The notes: generated by a model not told the origin, from the sequence alone. Positions 9,653-19,243 are shown, numbered from the stretch's first letter. The stretch is DNA of 49,323 nucleotides from an uncultured Prolixibacteraceae bacterium (GCA_937915865.1 CALGIG010000073.1:1-49323); one strand, 5' to 3'. Numbers and translations: made by a program.

Positions 9653-9701
9653 TGTAATATGTTTGTAACAAGTATGTAATTAAATCGTTTCATTTTTGTA
9701 G
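9653..9701 (+). promoter_or_regulatory. Candidate Pho box (11-nt direct repeats) upstream of phoU
   Basis: TGTAA occurs at 9653, 9664 and 9675, i.e. with an exact 11-nt period, and TGTAG at 9697 is in the same phase (22 nt later). Eleven-nucleotide direct repeats are the known architecture of PhoB/PhoP binding sites. The repeats overlap the -33 region of a possible promoter whose -7 box is CATTTTTG (9691-9698, one mismatch to TAnnTTTG), where an activator would be expected to replace a missing -33 element. Confidence 0.55.
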
Positions 9702-9774
9702 CAGCAGAAATTCATTTTTAAAGGTATTGTTTATCTTAGTCAGTGGGTTTTGGCACTCAATTTATATTTCTATC

Positions 9775-10455
9775 ATGCCTCAAAAGAAAGAAGAAGCGAT
9801 ACAAAATATACTTTCCGATTACGAAAGGTTAGCCAATATGGTATTGAACCAGCTTGATTTTGTTGAAAAACTTATTTTAAACGGTGAGCCATATCTTGAA
9901 AAAGATAAGTTTGAAGAGTTGGTACAAGAGGAAGAGCTTATAAACAAGCTCGAAGTAAAACTTAGTGAAAACATTATTAATGCAATTGCGTTGTATCAGC
10001 CGGTTGCTTCGCAAATACGGCAATTGATGTCGTGTTATCGTATTACAATTAGTCTTGAACGAATTGGCGATTTGGCAATTAACATTGTTAAACTTATGCG
10101 GCGAGTTGAAAATCGGGAAGTTTATCAGGGTCTTTCTGATTTTTTGGCTAAAATGATGAACCTGAGCGTTGACATGTCGAGAAGATCGATGTTGTCTTTC
10201 ATTAATAACGACATGGAACTTGCCAAATGGACAATTAAATCGGAAACAGTTGTTGACGACTTTAACAGGAAAATGCTCAAAAAAGTGGCTGAAAGATCGG
10301 AAATGCTTACTGATGACAAAAGCATTCTGATTAGCTTTATTAACATTAAAGAAATGGCCGCTGCAATTGAAAGGATAGCCGATCATGCAGCGAATATTGC
10401 AGAAGCCTCATACTATTCGTTCGAAGGGAAAGATATACGCCATAAACGAAATTAA
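9775..10455 (+). CDS. phoU: PhoU-like phosphate signalling protein
   Basis: 226 aa all-helical protein in two PhoU repeats. Repeat 1 carries the ISLERIGDLAINIVKL signature (about 98-113) and repeat 2 IKEMAAAIERIADHAANIAEA (about 192-212); the E-R-I-(G/A)-D metal-binding pattern is intact in both. PhoU proteins link the phosphate transporter to the PhoR/PhoB system and repress the Pho response when phosphate is plentiful. The ATG at 9775 starts the conserved part; an upstream TTG in frame (9727) adds an unrelated hydrophobic stretch. It is 20 nt ahead of the PhoB-like regulator. No pst transporter genes lie in this window. Confidence 0.88.
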   Translation: MPQKKEEAIQNILSDYERLANMVLNQLDFVEKLILNGEPYLEKDKFEELVQEEELINKLEVKLSENIINAIALYQPVASQIRQLMSCYRITISLERIGDLAINIVKLMRRVENREVYQGLSDFLAKMMNLSVDMSRRSMLSFINNDMELAKWTIKSETVVDDFNRKMLKKVAERSEMLTDDKSILISFINIKEMAAAIERIADHAANIAEASYYSFEGKDIRHKRN

Positions 10456-10475
10456 AATTTAAAATTGGTTGGTTT

Positions 10476-11156
10476 ATGAATCAGGAATACAAAATATTGG
10501 TTGTTGACGACGAAAAAGATTTATGTGAAATACTTCAGTTTAATCTTGCCAGTGAAGGTTTTGACATTGATGTGGCCTACTCTGGAGAAGAAGCAATTAC
10601 GAAGTCTATCGAACAATTCGATTTGTTGTTGCTCGATGTTATGATGGGCGGAATGTCGGGGTTTAAATTAGCTGATAAAATAAGAAAAGAATTGGGATTG
10701 TCGGTCCCAATCATATTCCTTACAGCAAGAGAAGCCGAAATTGATATGTTAACTGGTTTCAATGTTGGTGCCGACGACTACATGACCAAACCGTTTTCAA
10801 TCAAAGAGCTTGTTGCCCGAATTAAAGCTGTTTTACGACGAGGTAAAAGTATTGAATCAAAGCCAAAAGTTATTACTATTGAGGGAATGGAACTCGACCT
10901 CAATCGCAAATCAGTTACAATCAATAATGAGAATATACTTCTTACACGAAAAGAATTTGAAATTTTGAATATGTTGGTTTCGAGTAAAGGAAAATACCTT
11001 AGCCGGCAGGAGATTCTGGACCGCATTTGGAGCGATGATGTTATTGTTACAGAGCGTAATGTTGATGTGAACATTGCCCGTTTGCGAAAAAAGATTGGCG
11101 AATATGGCAATTATATCAAAGGCCGTTCGGGATACGGGTATTGCTTTGAATTATAA
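10476..11156 (+). CDS. phoB: OmpR/PhoB-family response regulator
   Basis: 226 aa: receiver domain (about 5-118) with the acidic pocket D11/D12, phospho-acceptor Asp54 in LLLLDVMMGG, Thr/Lys in TAREAE and MTKPFS, then an OmpR-type winged helix (about 130-226) ending in the beta-hairpin GRSGYGYCF. Between the PhoU-like gene and a PhoR-like kinase gene, so assignment as the phosphate-starvation regulator rests on context plus family. Likely autoregulated through the 11-nt repeats upstream of phoU. An alternative is a more general OmpR-type regulator. Confidence 0.88.
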   Translation: MNQEYKILVVDDEKDLCEILQFNLASEGFDIDVAYSGEEAITKSIEQFDLLLLDVMMGGMSGFKLADKIRKELGLSVPIIFLTAREAEIDMLTGFNVGADDYMTKPFSIKELVARIKAVLRRGKSIESKPKVITIEGMELDLNRKSVTINNENILLTRKEFEILNMLVSSKGKYLSRQEILDRIWSDDVIVTERNVDVNIARLRKKIGEYGNYIKGRSGYGYCFEL

Positions 11157-11195
11157 GAACAAATACTGACCAGACCCAAACTTAAATAACACAAG

Positions 11196-12968
11196 GTGAT
11201 TATTAGACGTACTTTTCGAAATAGGATTCTGATCAATTTTTTGGTTGTATTTTCCATTTTCAGCGTTGCTGTTCTGGTTTATCAATACGACCGTGAAAGA
11301 CATTACCGTACCAGTCAGCTTGAAAATACACTTGATAATATTTCGGAGGTAAGCAGTCGCTATATCGAACATAAGAAAATATTCGAAACGCGTGATTTTC
11401 ATGCCCTGGATACACTTAAAAACCTTTTACCTATACAAAATACACGGGTTACAGTACTAGATATGACGGGTAAAGTTGTATATGATAGTTTTGTAACCGA
11501 TTTTGAACATCTCGAAAATCACCTTCATCGCCCCGAAGTACAGGTAGCGCTTAAAACAGGAAAAGGTTCAAGTATCAGGTTGTCGAGTACTACCAATCAG
11601 AAATACTATTATTATGCAAAAAACTTCACAAAATATATTGTCAGAACTGCAGCCGTTTACAATGTCGATATTATAAATTTCCTAAAAACCGAACATGTTT
11701 TTTGGGTTTTTATCTTTTTCCTGTTTTTTCTGATGAGTTTTTTGTTCTATTTCACAACCAGAAAGCTCGGAGATTTTATTATAAAGCTTAAAGATTTTGC
11801 TGTAAAGGCTGGTCAGAATGAAGATATTTCGAAAATGGACAGCAATTTTCAGGATAATGAATTGGGTGTTATCCGACGGCAAATTATTCAAATTTATGAC
11901 AATCTGAAAAAAGCAAAAGATGAACTGACTAAGGAAAAAGAAAAACTTTATGGACACCTTCATGTTTTGAAAGAAGGTATTTCGATTTTTTCTTCTGAAA
12001 AGCATAAGATATTAGCCAATAGTCATTTCATCCAATTTATCAATATGATTTCTGATAAATCGACTATTTCTGCAGAACACATTTTTACTATACCCGAATT
12101 TGAGAAAGTGCTGGAGTTTGTCGATCAACAATCCAAGAGCATTTACCAATTACCAAATAAAGAACTTCCCCATATTGAATATACTATTGAAAAGAGCGAA
12201 AAGTTTTTCCAGATTAGATGTATAATTTTTGTTGACCATAGCTTTGAGGTACTTATTAGTGACATAACAAAGCCAGAGAAACAGAAACTTCTCAAACAGC
12301 AACTTACCTCTAATATTGCACACGAGTTAAAAACTCCGCTTTCTTCGATAAAAGGTTACTTGGAGACTATTTTAAATAACCGGAATATTCCAGAGGAAAA
12401 AAAGATATATTTTACGGAAAAGGCATTTGCCCAGGCCGAGCGTCTCACTGATCTTTTGAATGATATTTCGCTTCTTAATAATATTGAAGATGCCGGAGGA
12501 TTATTTGAGTTTAAACCCGTAATGCTTAAAGCAGTAATTCATGATGTAATTGAAAACCTTAAACATAGGCTCGAAGCTAAAAAAATGGAATGTGAAGTAG
12601 ATGTTTCCAAAGAGGTTGTGGTAAATGGCAATGAGTCGCTTTTGTTTTCTGTTTTTCAGAATCTGGTTGAAAATTCGATAAATTATGCCGGTAAAAATAC
12701 CCGAATTTCTATACGAAAATATCTCGAAGATGATAAGTATTATTATTTTCAATATTGTGATACTGGTGTTGGCATTTCGGAAGAACATTTGCCACGCATT
12801 TTTGAACGCTTTTACCGCATTGATTATGGACGCTCTAGGGAAACCGGAGGTACCGGACTTGGCCTTTCTATTGTAAAAAATGCAATTCTGTTACACAAGG
12901 GAACTATTTCGGCCAGAAATAAACCGGAGGGCGGACTGGAATTTCTATTTTCGCTTTCTAAGAATTAA
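11196..12968 (+). CDS. phoR: PhoR-like sensor histidine kinase
   Basis: 590 aa. Membrane helices at about 10-28 and 164-186 enclose a periplasmic sensor of about 135 residues. Then come a HAMP-like/linker coiled coil (about 190-250), a divergent PAS-like stretch (about 260-350), and a complete kinase core: SNIAHELKTPLSS with phospho-acceptor His376, N-box NLVENSINY, G1 DTGVGI, F-box ERFYRID and G2 GGTGLGLSIV. The best start is the GTG at 11196, directly ahead of a basic Arg-rich start and the first helix. It is 39 nt after the PhoB-like gene, so one operon with phoU-phoB. It probably senses phosphate status via PhoU. Confidence 0.88.
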   Translation: MIIRRTFRNRILINFLVVFSIFSVAVLVYQYDRERHYRTSQLENTLDNISEVSSRYIEHKKIFETRDFHALDTLKNLLPIQNTRVTVLDMTGKVVYDSFVTDFEHLENHLHRPEVQVALKTGKGSSIRLSSTTNQKYYYYAKNFTKYIVRTAAVYNVDIINFLKTEHVFWVFIFFLFFLMSFLFYFTTRKLGDFIIKLKDFAVKAGQNEDISKMDSNFQDNELGVIRRQIIQIYDNLKKAKDELTKEKEKLYGHLHVLKEGISIFSSEKHKILANSHFIQFINMISDKSTISAEHIFTIPEFEKVLEFVDQQSKSIYQLPNKELPHIEYTIEKSEKFFQIRCIIFVDHSFEVLISDITKPEKQKLLKQQLTSNIAHELKTPLSSIKGYLETILNNRNIPEEKKIYFTEKAFAQAERLTDLLNDISLLNNIEDAGGLFEFKPVMLKAVIHDVIENLKHRLEAKKMECEVDVSKEVVVNGNESLLFSVFQNLVENSINYAGKNTRISIRKYLEDDKYYYFQYCDTGVGISEEHLPRIFERFYRIDYGRSRETGGTGLGLSIVKNAILLHKGTISARNKPEGGLEFLFSLSKN

Positions 12969-13236
12969 TAATCTGCCATGCAACATATTTAAAGGTCGAT
13001 TATTTTCTATTTTTCATAAATTATATAAATTCATTAAAGCATTTACAATCAGTCGATAATATCAATCGAGGACAGATTGATTTTACTTTCCTATTCCCTA
13101 TAATTTCCTGAAATCATTTGAAAATGATGTAAAGAGCAACATGTTAGAGAAAATCTTTGTTTTGATTCGAAAATATTTTTTCTAAATTTAACAACAAGAG
13201 ATTACTGTATAAACATCCACTTCAAAGCAACAGAAT

Positions 13237-14652
13237 ATGGAGATAATACACATTAGTGCAGAATGTTATCCGGTAGCAAAAGCCGGTGGACTTGGGGACG
13301 TGGTAGGAGCCTTACCTAAATATCAAAAGATGCTCGGTCATTCGGCTTCGGTAATAATGCCTTTTTACCACGGGAAATTTAGTCGTTCAAACAAGTTTAC
13401 GGTTATATTTTCGGGTTATGCCAGGTTGGGTCATACCAATTTTGAATTTAGTGTATTAACCCTTGAAGATAATAATTTGGGATATGATTTGTATATGATA
13501 GACATACCCGGATTATTTGATCGTGAAAATATTTATTCGTATCACGACGACACCGAACGTTTTATTACGTTCCAGATTGCAACACTAAACTGGTTAAACC
13601 AGCGAGAAAGAACGCCTGATGTTGTTCATTGCCATGATGCACAAACTGGTTTTATCCCTTTTATGATGTCGAAAGTTCGTGAATATAGTCGGTTGGAACA
13701 TGTTGGTACAGTTTTTACAATTCATAACGGGCAATACCAAAGTCAATTTGGTTTCGATAAGTTGTTCTACCTGCCACCATTTCATTCCTATTTCAACGGA
13801 TTAATTGAATGGCAGGGTGATATTAACCCAATGGCTTCAGCAATTAAATGTGCATGGAAGGTTACTACTGTTTCACCAAGTTACCTCGATGAAATTAGCT
13901 ATTCAATGCGTGGACTTGAAGATTTGTTGCGACAGGAAAGAGGTAAATCGGTTGGGATACTTAATGGAATTGATGTTGATGTCTGGAATCCGGAAACAGA
14001 CCCAATGCTCGAAAAGAATTACGATTCGAAAACTGTTTGGGAGGGTAAAAAGGCAAATAAAGATTCTTTGTGCCAGCAATTTGGGCTTGATCCAGATAAG
14101 CCTTTATTTACTTTTATTGGTCGGTTGGTTGAAGAAAAGGGGGCTGATTGTTTACCTGACATTGTTTATCAGGTTTCAAAGACATGGTTAAACGAGCAAA
14201 ATATCCTTATTTTAGGTTCTGGCGATTCTAGTGTTGAGCAGGCCTTGCTTTATCAGGAAAACGAGTTCAGGGGCAGTTATTGTTCATTTATTGGTTACAA
14301 TGAAAAATTATCTCATACAATTTATGCCGGAGCTGATTTTCTGCTGATGCCATCCAGAGTTGAACCTTGCGGACTGAATCAAATGTATGCCCTTCGGTAT
14401 GGAACAATCCCGATTGTTAGGCGCACTGGAGGCTTGCGCGATACTGTTGTTGATATTGGCGATGGAGGCTTTGGTTTTTGTCACGACCAATGTAGCACCG
14501 ATGATGTCATGCATTCTGTCTACCGGGCCAAAGAACTCTTTAAAAATAAACGCACAGTTAATAAAATCAGAAAACAAATCATGCAGATTGATCATTCATG
14601 GAGTAAAGCAGCTCAGGAATATATAGACTTATACCAATCAATTAAAATATAG
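13237..14652 (+). CDS. glgA: Glycogen/starch synthase (GT5)
   Basis: Transfers glucose from ADP-glucose to the growing alpha-1,4-glucan. 471 aa, the normal length for GlgA. The N-terminal ADP-binding loop KAGGLGDV (15-22) and the C-terminal GT-B motif SRVEPCGLNQMYALRYG (368-384), followed by RTGGLRDTV, are intact. Cytoplasmic. Four nucleotides separate its stop from the glgC start, so the two work as an operon for storage polysaccharide. A possible promoter TTTG-N18-TAAATTTA (13161-13191) lies upstream; the 268-nt gap before it holds nothing else that I can see. Confidence 0.95.
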   Translation: MEIIHISAECYPVAKAGGLGDVVGALPKYQKMLGHSASVIMPFYHGKFSRSNKFTVIFSGYARLGHTNFEFSVLTLEDNNLGYDLYMIDIPGLFDRENIYSYHDDTERFITFQIATLNWLNQRERTPDVVHCHDAQTGFIPFMMSKVREYSRLEHVGTVFTIHNGQYQSQFGFDKLFYLPPFHSYFNGLIEWQGDINPMASAIKCAWKVTTVSPSYLDEISYSMRGLEDLLRQERGKSVGILNGIDVDVWNPETDPMLEKNYDSKTVWEGKKANKDSLCQQFGLDPDKPLFTFIGRLVEEKGADCLPDIVYQVSKTWLNEQNILILGSGDSSVEQALLYQENEFRGSYCSFIGYNEKLSHTIYAGADFLLMPSRVEPCGLNQMYALRYGTIPIVRRTGGLRDTVVDIGDGGFGFCHDQCSTDDVMHSVYRAKELFKNKRTVNKIRKQIMQIDHSWSKAAQEYIDLYQSIKI

Positions 14653-14656
14653 CATT

Positions 14657-15925
14657 ATGAAGAAGAAGAATACTTTAGCAATTGTTTTGGGTGGTGGACA
14701 GGGATCAAGATTATTTCCGCTTACCGAAAACCGCTCGAAACCAGCCGTCCCTATTGCCGGGAAATATCGTTTGGTTGACATTCCGATTTCCAATTGTTTG
14801 AATTCTGATATCGACAGGATTTTTGTGCTTACTCAATTTAACTCTGCTTCACTTAACAAGCATATTAAGAATACGTACCAGTTTGGCCATTTCTCTGAAG
14901 CTTTTGTTGATATAATTGCAGCAGAACAAACGCCAAATAACAAAAACTGGTTCCAGGGAACTGCCGATGCAGTTCGCCAATGTATGCATCATTTTATAAA
15001 TTACGATTTCGAATATGCTTTAATTCTTTCTGGTGATCAACTGTATCAGATGGATTTCAACGAGATGATTGAAGCTCATGCAAAAGCAAAGGCCGATTTT
15101 TCGATTGCCACCTTACCTGTTATTGCCAAAGATGCTCCTGAATTTGGCATTTTGAAGACAGACTCAAAGAATATTATAAAAGAGTTTATTGAAAAACCAT
15201 CAGCTGATATTCTTCACGATTGGGTTTCTCCTGTAAGTGATGAAGCCCAGAGAGAAGGAAAAATTTACCTTGCATCAATGGGTATCTATGTTTTCAATCG
15301 CGATTTGCTCATTAAACTTATGAACGATGTTGAAACCAAAGATTTTGCGAAGGAAATAATTCCGCAAGCCATAAAAACCAACAAGGTTCTGAGTTATCAA
15401 TATGAAGGGTATTGGACTGATATTGGTACAATTGAATCGTTTTATGAAGCCAACCTGGGATTAACAGATGATATTCCGCAATTCAATCTTTTCGATAACT
15501 CGAAAATCGTATATACTCATGCCCGATTATTACCACCTTCAAAAATTTCGGGAACAACACTCGAAAAAACAGTTGTGTCGGATGGTTGTATTATTCTTGC
15601 CAGTCGTATCGAACATTCAGTTTTAGGCATCAGGGCGCGAATTGGGAAAGGAACAACTATTGCCAATAGCTACATTATGGGTAACGATTATTACCAGGAC
15701 CTGGCCGAAATTGACACCGAATATAACAATGGTAAAGTAATGGGGATTGGCGACCGTTGTTATTTAAACTGCTGTATTGTAGATAAAAATGCACATATTG
15801 GGAATGATGTCAGAATAAATGGTGGTAAACATTTGCCCGACGCCAATAACGATCTGTATGCTGTGATAGATGGCGTGGTTGTAATTAAGAAAGGAGCCAT
15901 TTTGCCTAATGGATATGTAATTTAA
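14657..15925 (+). CDS. glgC: Glucose-1-phosphate adenylyltransferase
   Basis: Makes ADP-glucose from glucose-1-phosphate and ATP, the committed step of glycogen synthesis. 422 aa: pyrophosphorylase domain with GGGQGSRLFPLT (11-22), KPAVPIAGKYRLVDIPISNCLNS, the GTADAVRQ loop and FIEKP, then a C-terminal left-handed beta-helix (about 290-422). The YQYEGYWTDIGTIESF block, with the catalytic-site Asp, is intact. Second gene of the glgAC operon, closed by a strong terminator. Confidence 0.95.
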   Translation: MKKKNTLAIVLGGGQGSRLFPLTENRSKPAVPIAGKYRLVDIPISNCLNSDIDRIFVLTQFNSASLNKHIKNTYQFGHFSEAFVDIIAAEQTPNNKNWFQGTADAVRQCMHHFINYDFEYALILSGDQLYQMDFNEMIEAHAKAKADFSIATLPVIAKDAPEFGILKTDSKNIIKEFIEKPSADILHDWVSPVSDEAQREGKIYLASMGIYVFNRDLLIKLMNDVETKDFAKEIIPQAIKTNKVLSYQYEGYWTDIGTIESFYEANLGLTDDIPQFNLFDNSKIVYTHARLLPPSKISGTTLEKTVVSDGCIILASRIEHSVLGIRARIGKGTTIANSYIMGNDYYQDLAEIDTEYNNGKVMGIGDRCYLNCCIVDKNAHIGNDVRINGGKHLPDANNDLYAVIDGVVVIKKGAILPNGYVI

Positions 15926-15946
15926 TCAGAATTCTTCTATATTTTG

Positions 15947-15981
15947 AACCCTGATTAGCAATAAGCTAGTCAGGGTTTTTT
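15947..15981 (+). terminator. Rho-independent terminator after glgC
   Basis: AACCCTGATTAGC (15947-15959) pairs with GCTAGTCAGGGTT (15965-15977) with one wobble, followed by a T-run to 15981. Confidence 0.9.
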
Positions 15982-15990
15982 AATAAAAAT

Positions 15991-16017
15991 CGGGCAGCAA
16001 GGGATTAATGCTGCCCG
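15991..16017. repeat. GC-rich hairpin in the glgC-rnr gap
   Basis: CGGGCAGCA (15991-15999) and TGCTGCCCG (16009-16017) are exact complements with a 9-nt loop. It sits 10 nt after the glgC terminator, without a T-run on the plus strand. It may be a back-up terminator or a processing site; the role is unclear. Confidence 0.6.
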
Positions 16018-16254
16018 GTAAATTCTGTTTTCTGTACCTGTTTCTTTTGTTATGGCTTGTATTATCAAAAGTACATCTATATTCTGTGAAACGATGTCAA
16101 AATATCCAAACAAATCTCAACATTTCTAAAATTTTGTTAATTAATCCTCTTGCATTAATTTCTGTTGTTGGTCTGGGAAATTGAATCCACGATGGAACTA
16201 ATGTCTCGAAAATCTTTGCTACCTTCCATCTAAATTTTAAAAAAGCTTGTAACA
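16018..16254. other. Intergenic leader before rnr, nothing further seen
   Basis: AT-rich 237-nt stretch upstream of the RNase R gene. Apart from the hairpin just before it I find no ORF, repeat or consensus promoter. Confidence 0.5.
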
Positions 16255-18459
16255 ATGGCTAAAAAGAAGAAAAAGCTTGAGAAACTGGTCGAATCGTTTA
16301 ATAAGCCGAAACTTAAAAACGCAATATTAACCTTGTTTTACGATAATCCAGAAAAAACATTTAACTATAAACAAATAGCTGAACAGCTCAAAATTAAAGA
16401 TCAGGAAATTATCAAACTTGTATTTATTGTTTTGGAAGAGTTAACCGAGGTGCAAAACCTGAAAAGTGTTCAGAGGGGAAAATATAAATTATTGTCGCGA
16501 AGTGGAACCATAATTGGAAAGGTAGAATTACAACCACAAGGCTATGCGTATGTTTTGTCGGAGGAATTTGATAAACCAGTGCTGGTTTCATCCCGAAGTC
16601 TGAATCATGCCATGGAAGGCGATATTGTTAAAGTTCAGATTTTTGCTATTCGAAAAAAGCAACAAGTTGAAGGAGAAGTTATTGAAATTGTTGAACGGGC
16701 AAAAACAACATTTGTTGGAACAATTTCCAGATCCAGAAATTTTGCATTTTTTATACCAACGGCCAAGGTTGGTTTCGATTTGTTTATCCCGAATGATAAG
16801 CTAAGCGGAGCCAAAGATGGACAGAAAGTTATCGCTAAAATAACCGAATGGCCCTCCAAGGCCAAAAACCCCTTTGGCGAAGTTATTGAAGTTTTGGGTG
16901 ATGTCGGGAACAATAACGCTGAAATGCACGCTATTTTGGCCGAGTTTAATTTGCCGCTCCGTTTTCCGGAAAATGTGCTGAAAGCTGCCGAAAAAATTCC
17001 GGATGAAGTTTCATCAGACGAAATACAACGGCGCCGCGATATGCGTGAGGTAACCACATTTACTATCGATCCGAAAGATGCCAAGGATTTTGATGATGCA
17101 CTTTCAATCCGTAAGCTCGAAACTGGATTATGGGAAGTGGGTGTGCATATTGCCGATGTTTCGCACTACGTTGTTCCGGGGACCATTCTTGACGATGAGG
17201 CTTACGAGCGGGCAACATCAGTTTACCTGGTCGACCGTGTAGTACCCATGCTTCCCGAAAAGCTTTCGAATGGAGTGTGCTCTTTACGGCCTAACGAAGA
17301 TAAACTTTGCTTCTCCGCTATTTTTCAACTCGACGAAAACGCGCGCATTCATAAACAATGGTTCGGCAGAACTGTAATTCACAGCAACAAAAGGTTTACA
17401 TACGAAGAAGCCCAGACTATCATTGACTCGGGCGAAGGTGAATTAAACGATGAGGTTTTGGTTCTTAATGGTTTAGCCAGAAAACTTCGTGATGCACGGT
17501 TTAAACACGGGTCAATTGCATTTGACCGGATTGAAGTGAAGTTCGAAATTGATGAAAATGGAAAACCATTGTCGGTTTATTTTAAGGAAGCTAAAGAAAG
17601 TAATCAATTGGTCGAGGAATTTATGCTTCTGGCCAATAAACGAGTAGCCGAATTTATTGGTTTACCCGAAGAAAAGAAAACACCCAAAACGTTTGTGTAT
17701 CGTATTCATGATAAACCTGACCCGGAGAAACTGATGAATTTCAATCATTTTATTCATAAGTTTGGTTATGGACTACAGTTAGGTACACCAGCACAGATTT
17801 CAAAATCGATGAACCAGCTGATGACCGATGTTCGGGGAAAAAATGAGCAAAATGTGGTTGAAACCCTTGCAGTACGTTCAATGGCCAAAGCCGAATATTC
17901 AACCAGGAATATTGGCCATTATGGCTTGGCATTCGAATATTATACACATTTTACCTCTCCGATTCGGCGCTACCCCGATGTAATGGTTCACCGGCTACTC
18001 GCACGATACCTGGAAGGAGGAAATTCGGTAAATGCGTTAAAATACGAAGATCTATGCAAACACTCGTCAGATATGGAAACCCGGGCTGCGAGCGCTGAGC
18101 GATCATCAATTAAGTATAAGCAGGTTGAGTTTATGCAAGATAAGATAGGAGAGGAGTTTATTGGTGCAATTTCAGGCGTAACTGACTGGGGTATTTATGT
18201 TGAGCTAGAGAACAAATGTGAAGGGATGGTTTCGGTAAGTACACTCAACGACGATTTTTATATTTTCGATGAAAAGAATTACTGTTTGGTTGGAAGACAT
18301 TCCCATCGCAAATTTCAACTGGGTGATACGCTTAAAATAAAAATTATAAGGGCAAATCTGGAAAAGAAACAACTTGACTTTGAGTTGGTAAAAGATAAGC
18401 CAGATACCTTTGACAATCAATTTTTTCGGTCGGAAAGCAAAAAAAAGAAAAGAAGATAG
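16255..18459 (+). CDS. rnr: Ribonuclease R
   Basis: Processive 3'-5' exoribonuclease of the RNase II/RNB family, 734 aa. In order: a winged-helix N-terminal region with a basic start, cold-shock OB domains (about 70-230), the RNB catalytic domain opening with TIDPKDAKDFDDA, where Asp272, Asp278, Asp280 and Asp281 coordinate Mg, the YTHFTSPIRRYPDVMVHR block late in RNB, an S1 RNA-binding domain (about 638-720), and a short Lys/Arg tail. It degrades structured RNA and takes part in rRNA quality control. Single gene, no operon partner visible. Confidence 0.95.
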   Translation: MAKKKKKLEKLVESFNKPKLKNAILTLFYDNPEKTFNYKQIAEQLKIKDQEIIKLVFIVLEELTEVQNLKSVQRGKYKLLSRSGTIIGKVELQPQGYAYVLSEEFDKPVLVSSRSLNHAMEGDIVKVQIFAIRKKQQVEGEVIEIVERAKTTFVGTISRSRNFAFFIPTAKVGFDLFIPNDKLSGAKDGQKVIAKITEWPSKAKNPFGEVIEVLGDVGNNNAEMHAILAEFNLPLRFPENVLKAAEKIPDEVSSDEIQRRRDMREVTTFTIDPKDAKDFDDALSIRKLETGLWEVGVHIADVSHYVVPGTILDDEAYERATSVYLVDRVVPMLPEKLSNGVCSLRPNEDKLCFSAIFQLDENARIHKQWFGRTVIHSNKRFTYEEAQTIIDSGEGELNDEVLVLNGLARKLRDARFKHGSIAFDRIEVKFEIDENGKPLSVYFKEAKESNQLVEEFMLLANKRVAEFIGLPEEKKTPKTFVYRIHDKPDPEKLMNFNHFIHKFGYGLQLGTPAQISKSMNQLMTDVRGKNEQNVVETLAVRSMAKAEYSTRNIGHYGLAFEYYTHFTSPIRRYPDVMVHRLLARYLEGGNSVNALKYEDLCKHSSDMETRAASAERSSIKYKQVEFMQDKIGEEFIGAISGVTDWGIYVELENKCEGMVSVSTLNDDFYIFDEKNYCLVGRHSHRKFQLGDTLKIKIIRANLEKKQLDFELVKDKPDTFDNQFFRSESKKKKRR

Positions 18460-18503
18460 TTAAAATTGGAAAATGTACTGTTTCTTTGTGCTAATATGAG
18501 GCG

Positions 18504-18534
18504 TTTCTCATGTTTGAAATAAAACTTATATTTG
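18504..18534 (+). promoter_or_regulatory. Promoter of the TetR gene with a direct repeat
   Basis: TTTC (18504-18507), spacer 19 nt, TATATTTG (18527-18534): the -7 box is perfect and the -33 has one mismatch. GTTTGAAATAA occurs at 18512-18522 (inside the spacer) and again at 18541-18551, near the transcription start, 29 nt apart. This could be an autoregulatory operator, although TetR sites are usually palindromic. Confidence 0.6.
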
Positions 18535-18561
18535 TCTTCGGTTTGAAATAATCTTGTGATT

Positions 18562-19167
18562 ATGGCGATAAACATTGAAAGCGGTACAAACAAAAAAGAT
18601 GCGAACCGCGAAAGTATTCTGAAAATTGCCCAGGAAATATTCAGTAGGTACGGTTACAAAAAAACAACCCTCGACGATATAGCAAATGCTGTTCGTAAAG
18701 GTAAAAGTTCGCTCTATTATTATTTTACCAGTAAAGAGGATCTTTTTCAGGCAGTAATCCAAAAAGAAGTGGATACTTTGAGGCGGGAGCTTGACATTGT
18801 GGTTAACCGCAATACCGATCCAGTTGATAAATTACGCGATTATATATTGACCAAACTGACTACTTATCGCAGTATGGCTAATTTTTATAATGCACTCGAA
18901 AACGATGTTACAGCCATTGAATTTATCGAAAACATTAAGCATAAACACCAACAGGAAGAAATCAGGATGATTAAACGCATTCTGATTGAAGGTGTTCGTA
19001 AAAATACATTCGAAGTTTACGATCTTACCCTTGCAGCCATTGGTATTACTACTGCCATTAAAGGATTGGAAATGCCTCTTTCGGCTGGCGACTACAGCAA
19101 AGTAAACCTTGAGCAAAGTGTTGATAATATTGTGAAAATACTGTGCTACGGTGTCATGAAACGATAA
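18562..19167 (+). CDS. TetR/AcrR-family transcriptional regulator
   Basis: 201 aa from the ATG at 18562; a GTG two codons upstream is also in frame. The N-terminal DNA-binding domain has the canonical layout: ILKIAQEIFSRYGYKKTTLDDIA, then KGKSSLYYYFTSKEDLF as recognition helix and beyond (about 18-62). The C-terminal ligand/dimer half is helical and unclassified. The ligand is unknown. It is transcribed alone, with a terminator 26 nt downstream, so its targets probably lie elsewhere or it regulates only itself. A direct repeat overlaps its promoter. Confidence 0.92.
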   Translation: MAINIESGTNKKDANRESILKIAQEIFSRYGYKKTTLDDIANAVRKGKSSLYYYFTSKEDLFQAVIQKEVDTLRRELDIVVNRNTDPVDKLRDYILTKLTTYRSMANFYNALENDVTAIEFIENIKHKHQQEEIRMIKRILIEGVRKNTFEVYDLTLAAIGITTAIKGLEMPLSAGDYSKVNLEQSVDNIVKILCYGVMKR

Positions 19168-19192
19168 AACAACCTTAGCTTAAAAATATTGG

Positions 19193-19216
19193 AACCGGCT
19201 AAATGCTGGTTTTTTT
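19193..19216 (+). terminator. Rho-independent terminator after the TetR gene
   Basis: AACCGGC (19193-19199), 5-nt loop, GCTGGTT (19205-19211) with one wobble, then a run of T to 19216. Confidence 0.82.
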
Positions 19217-19243
19217 GTTTGATAAATTAACAGGTTACCCCAG

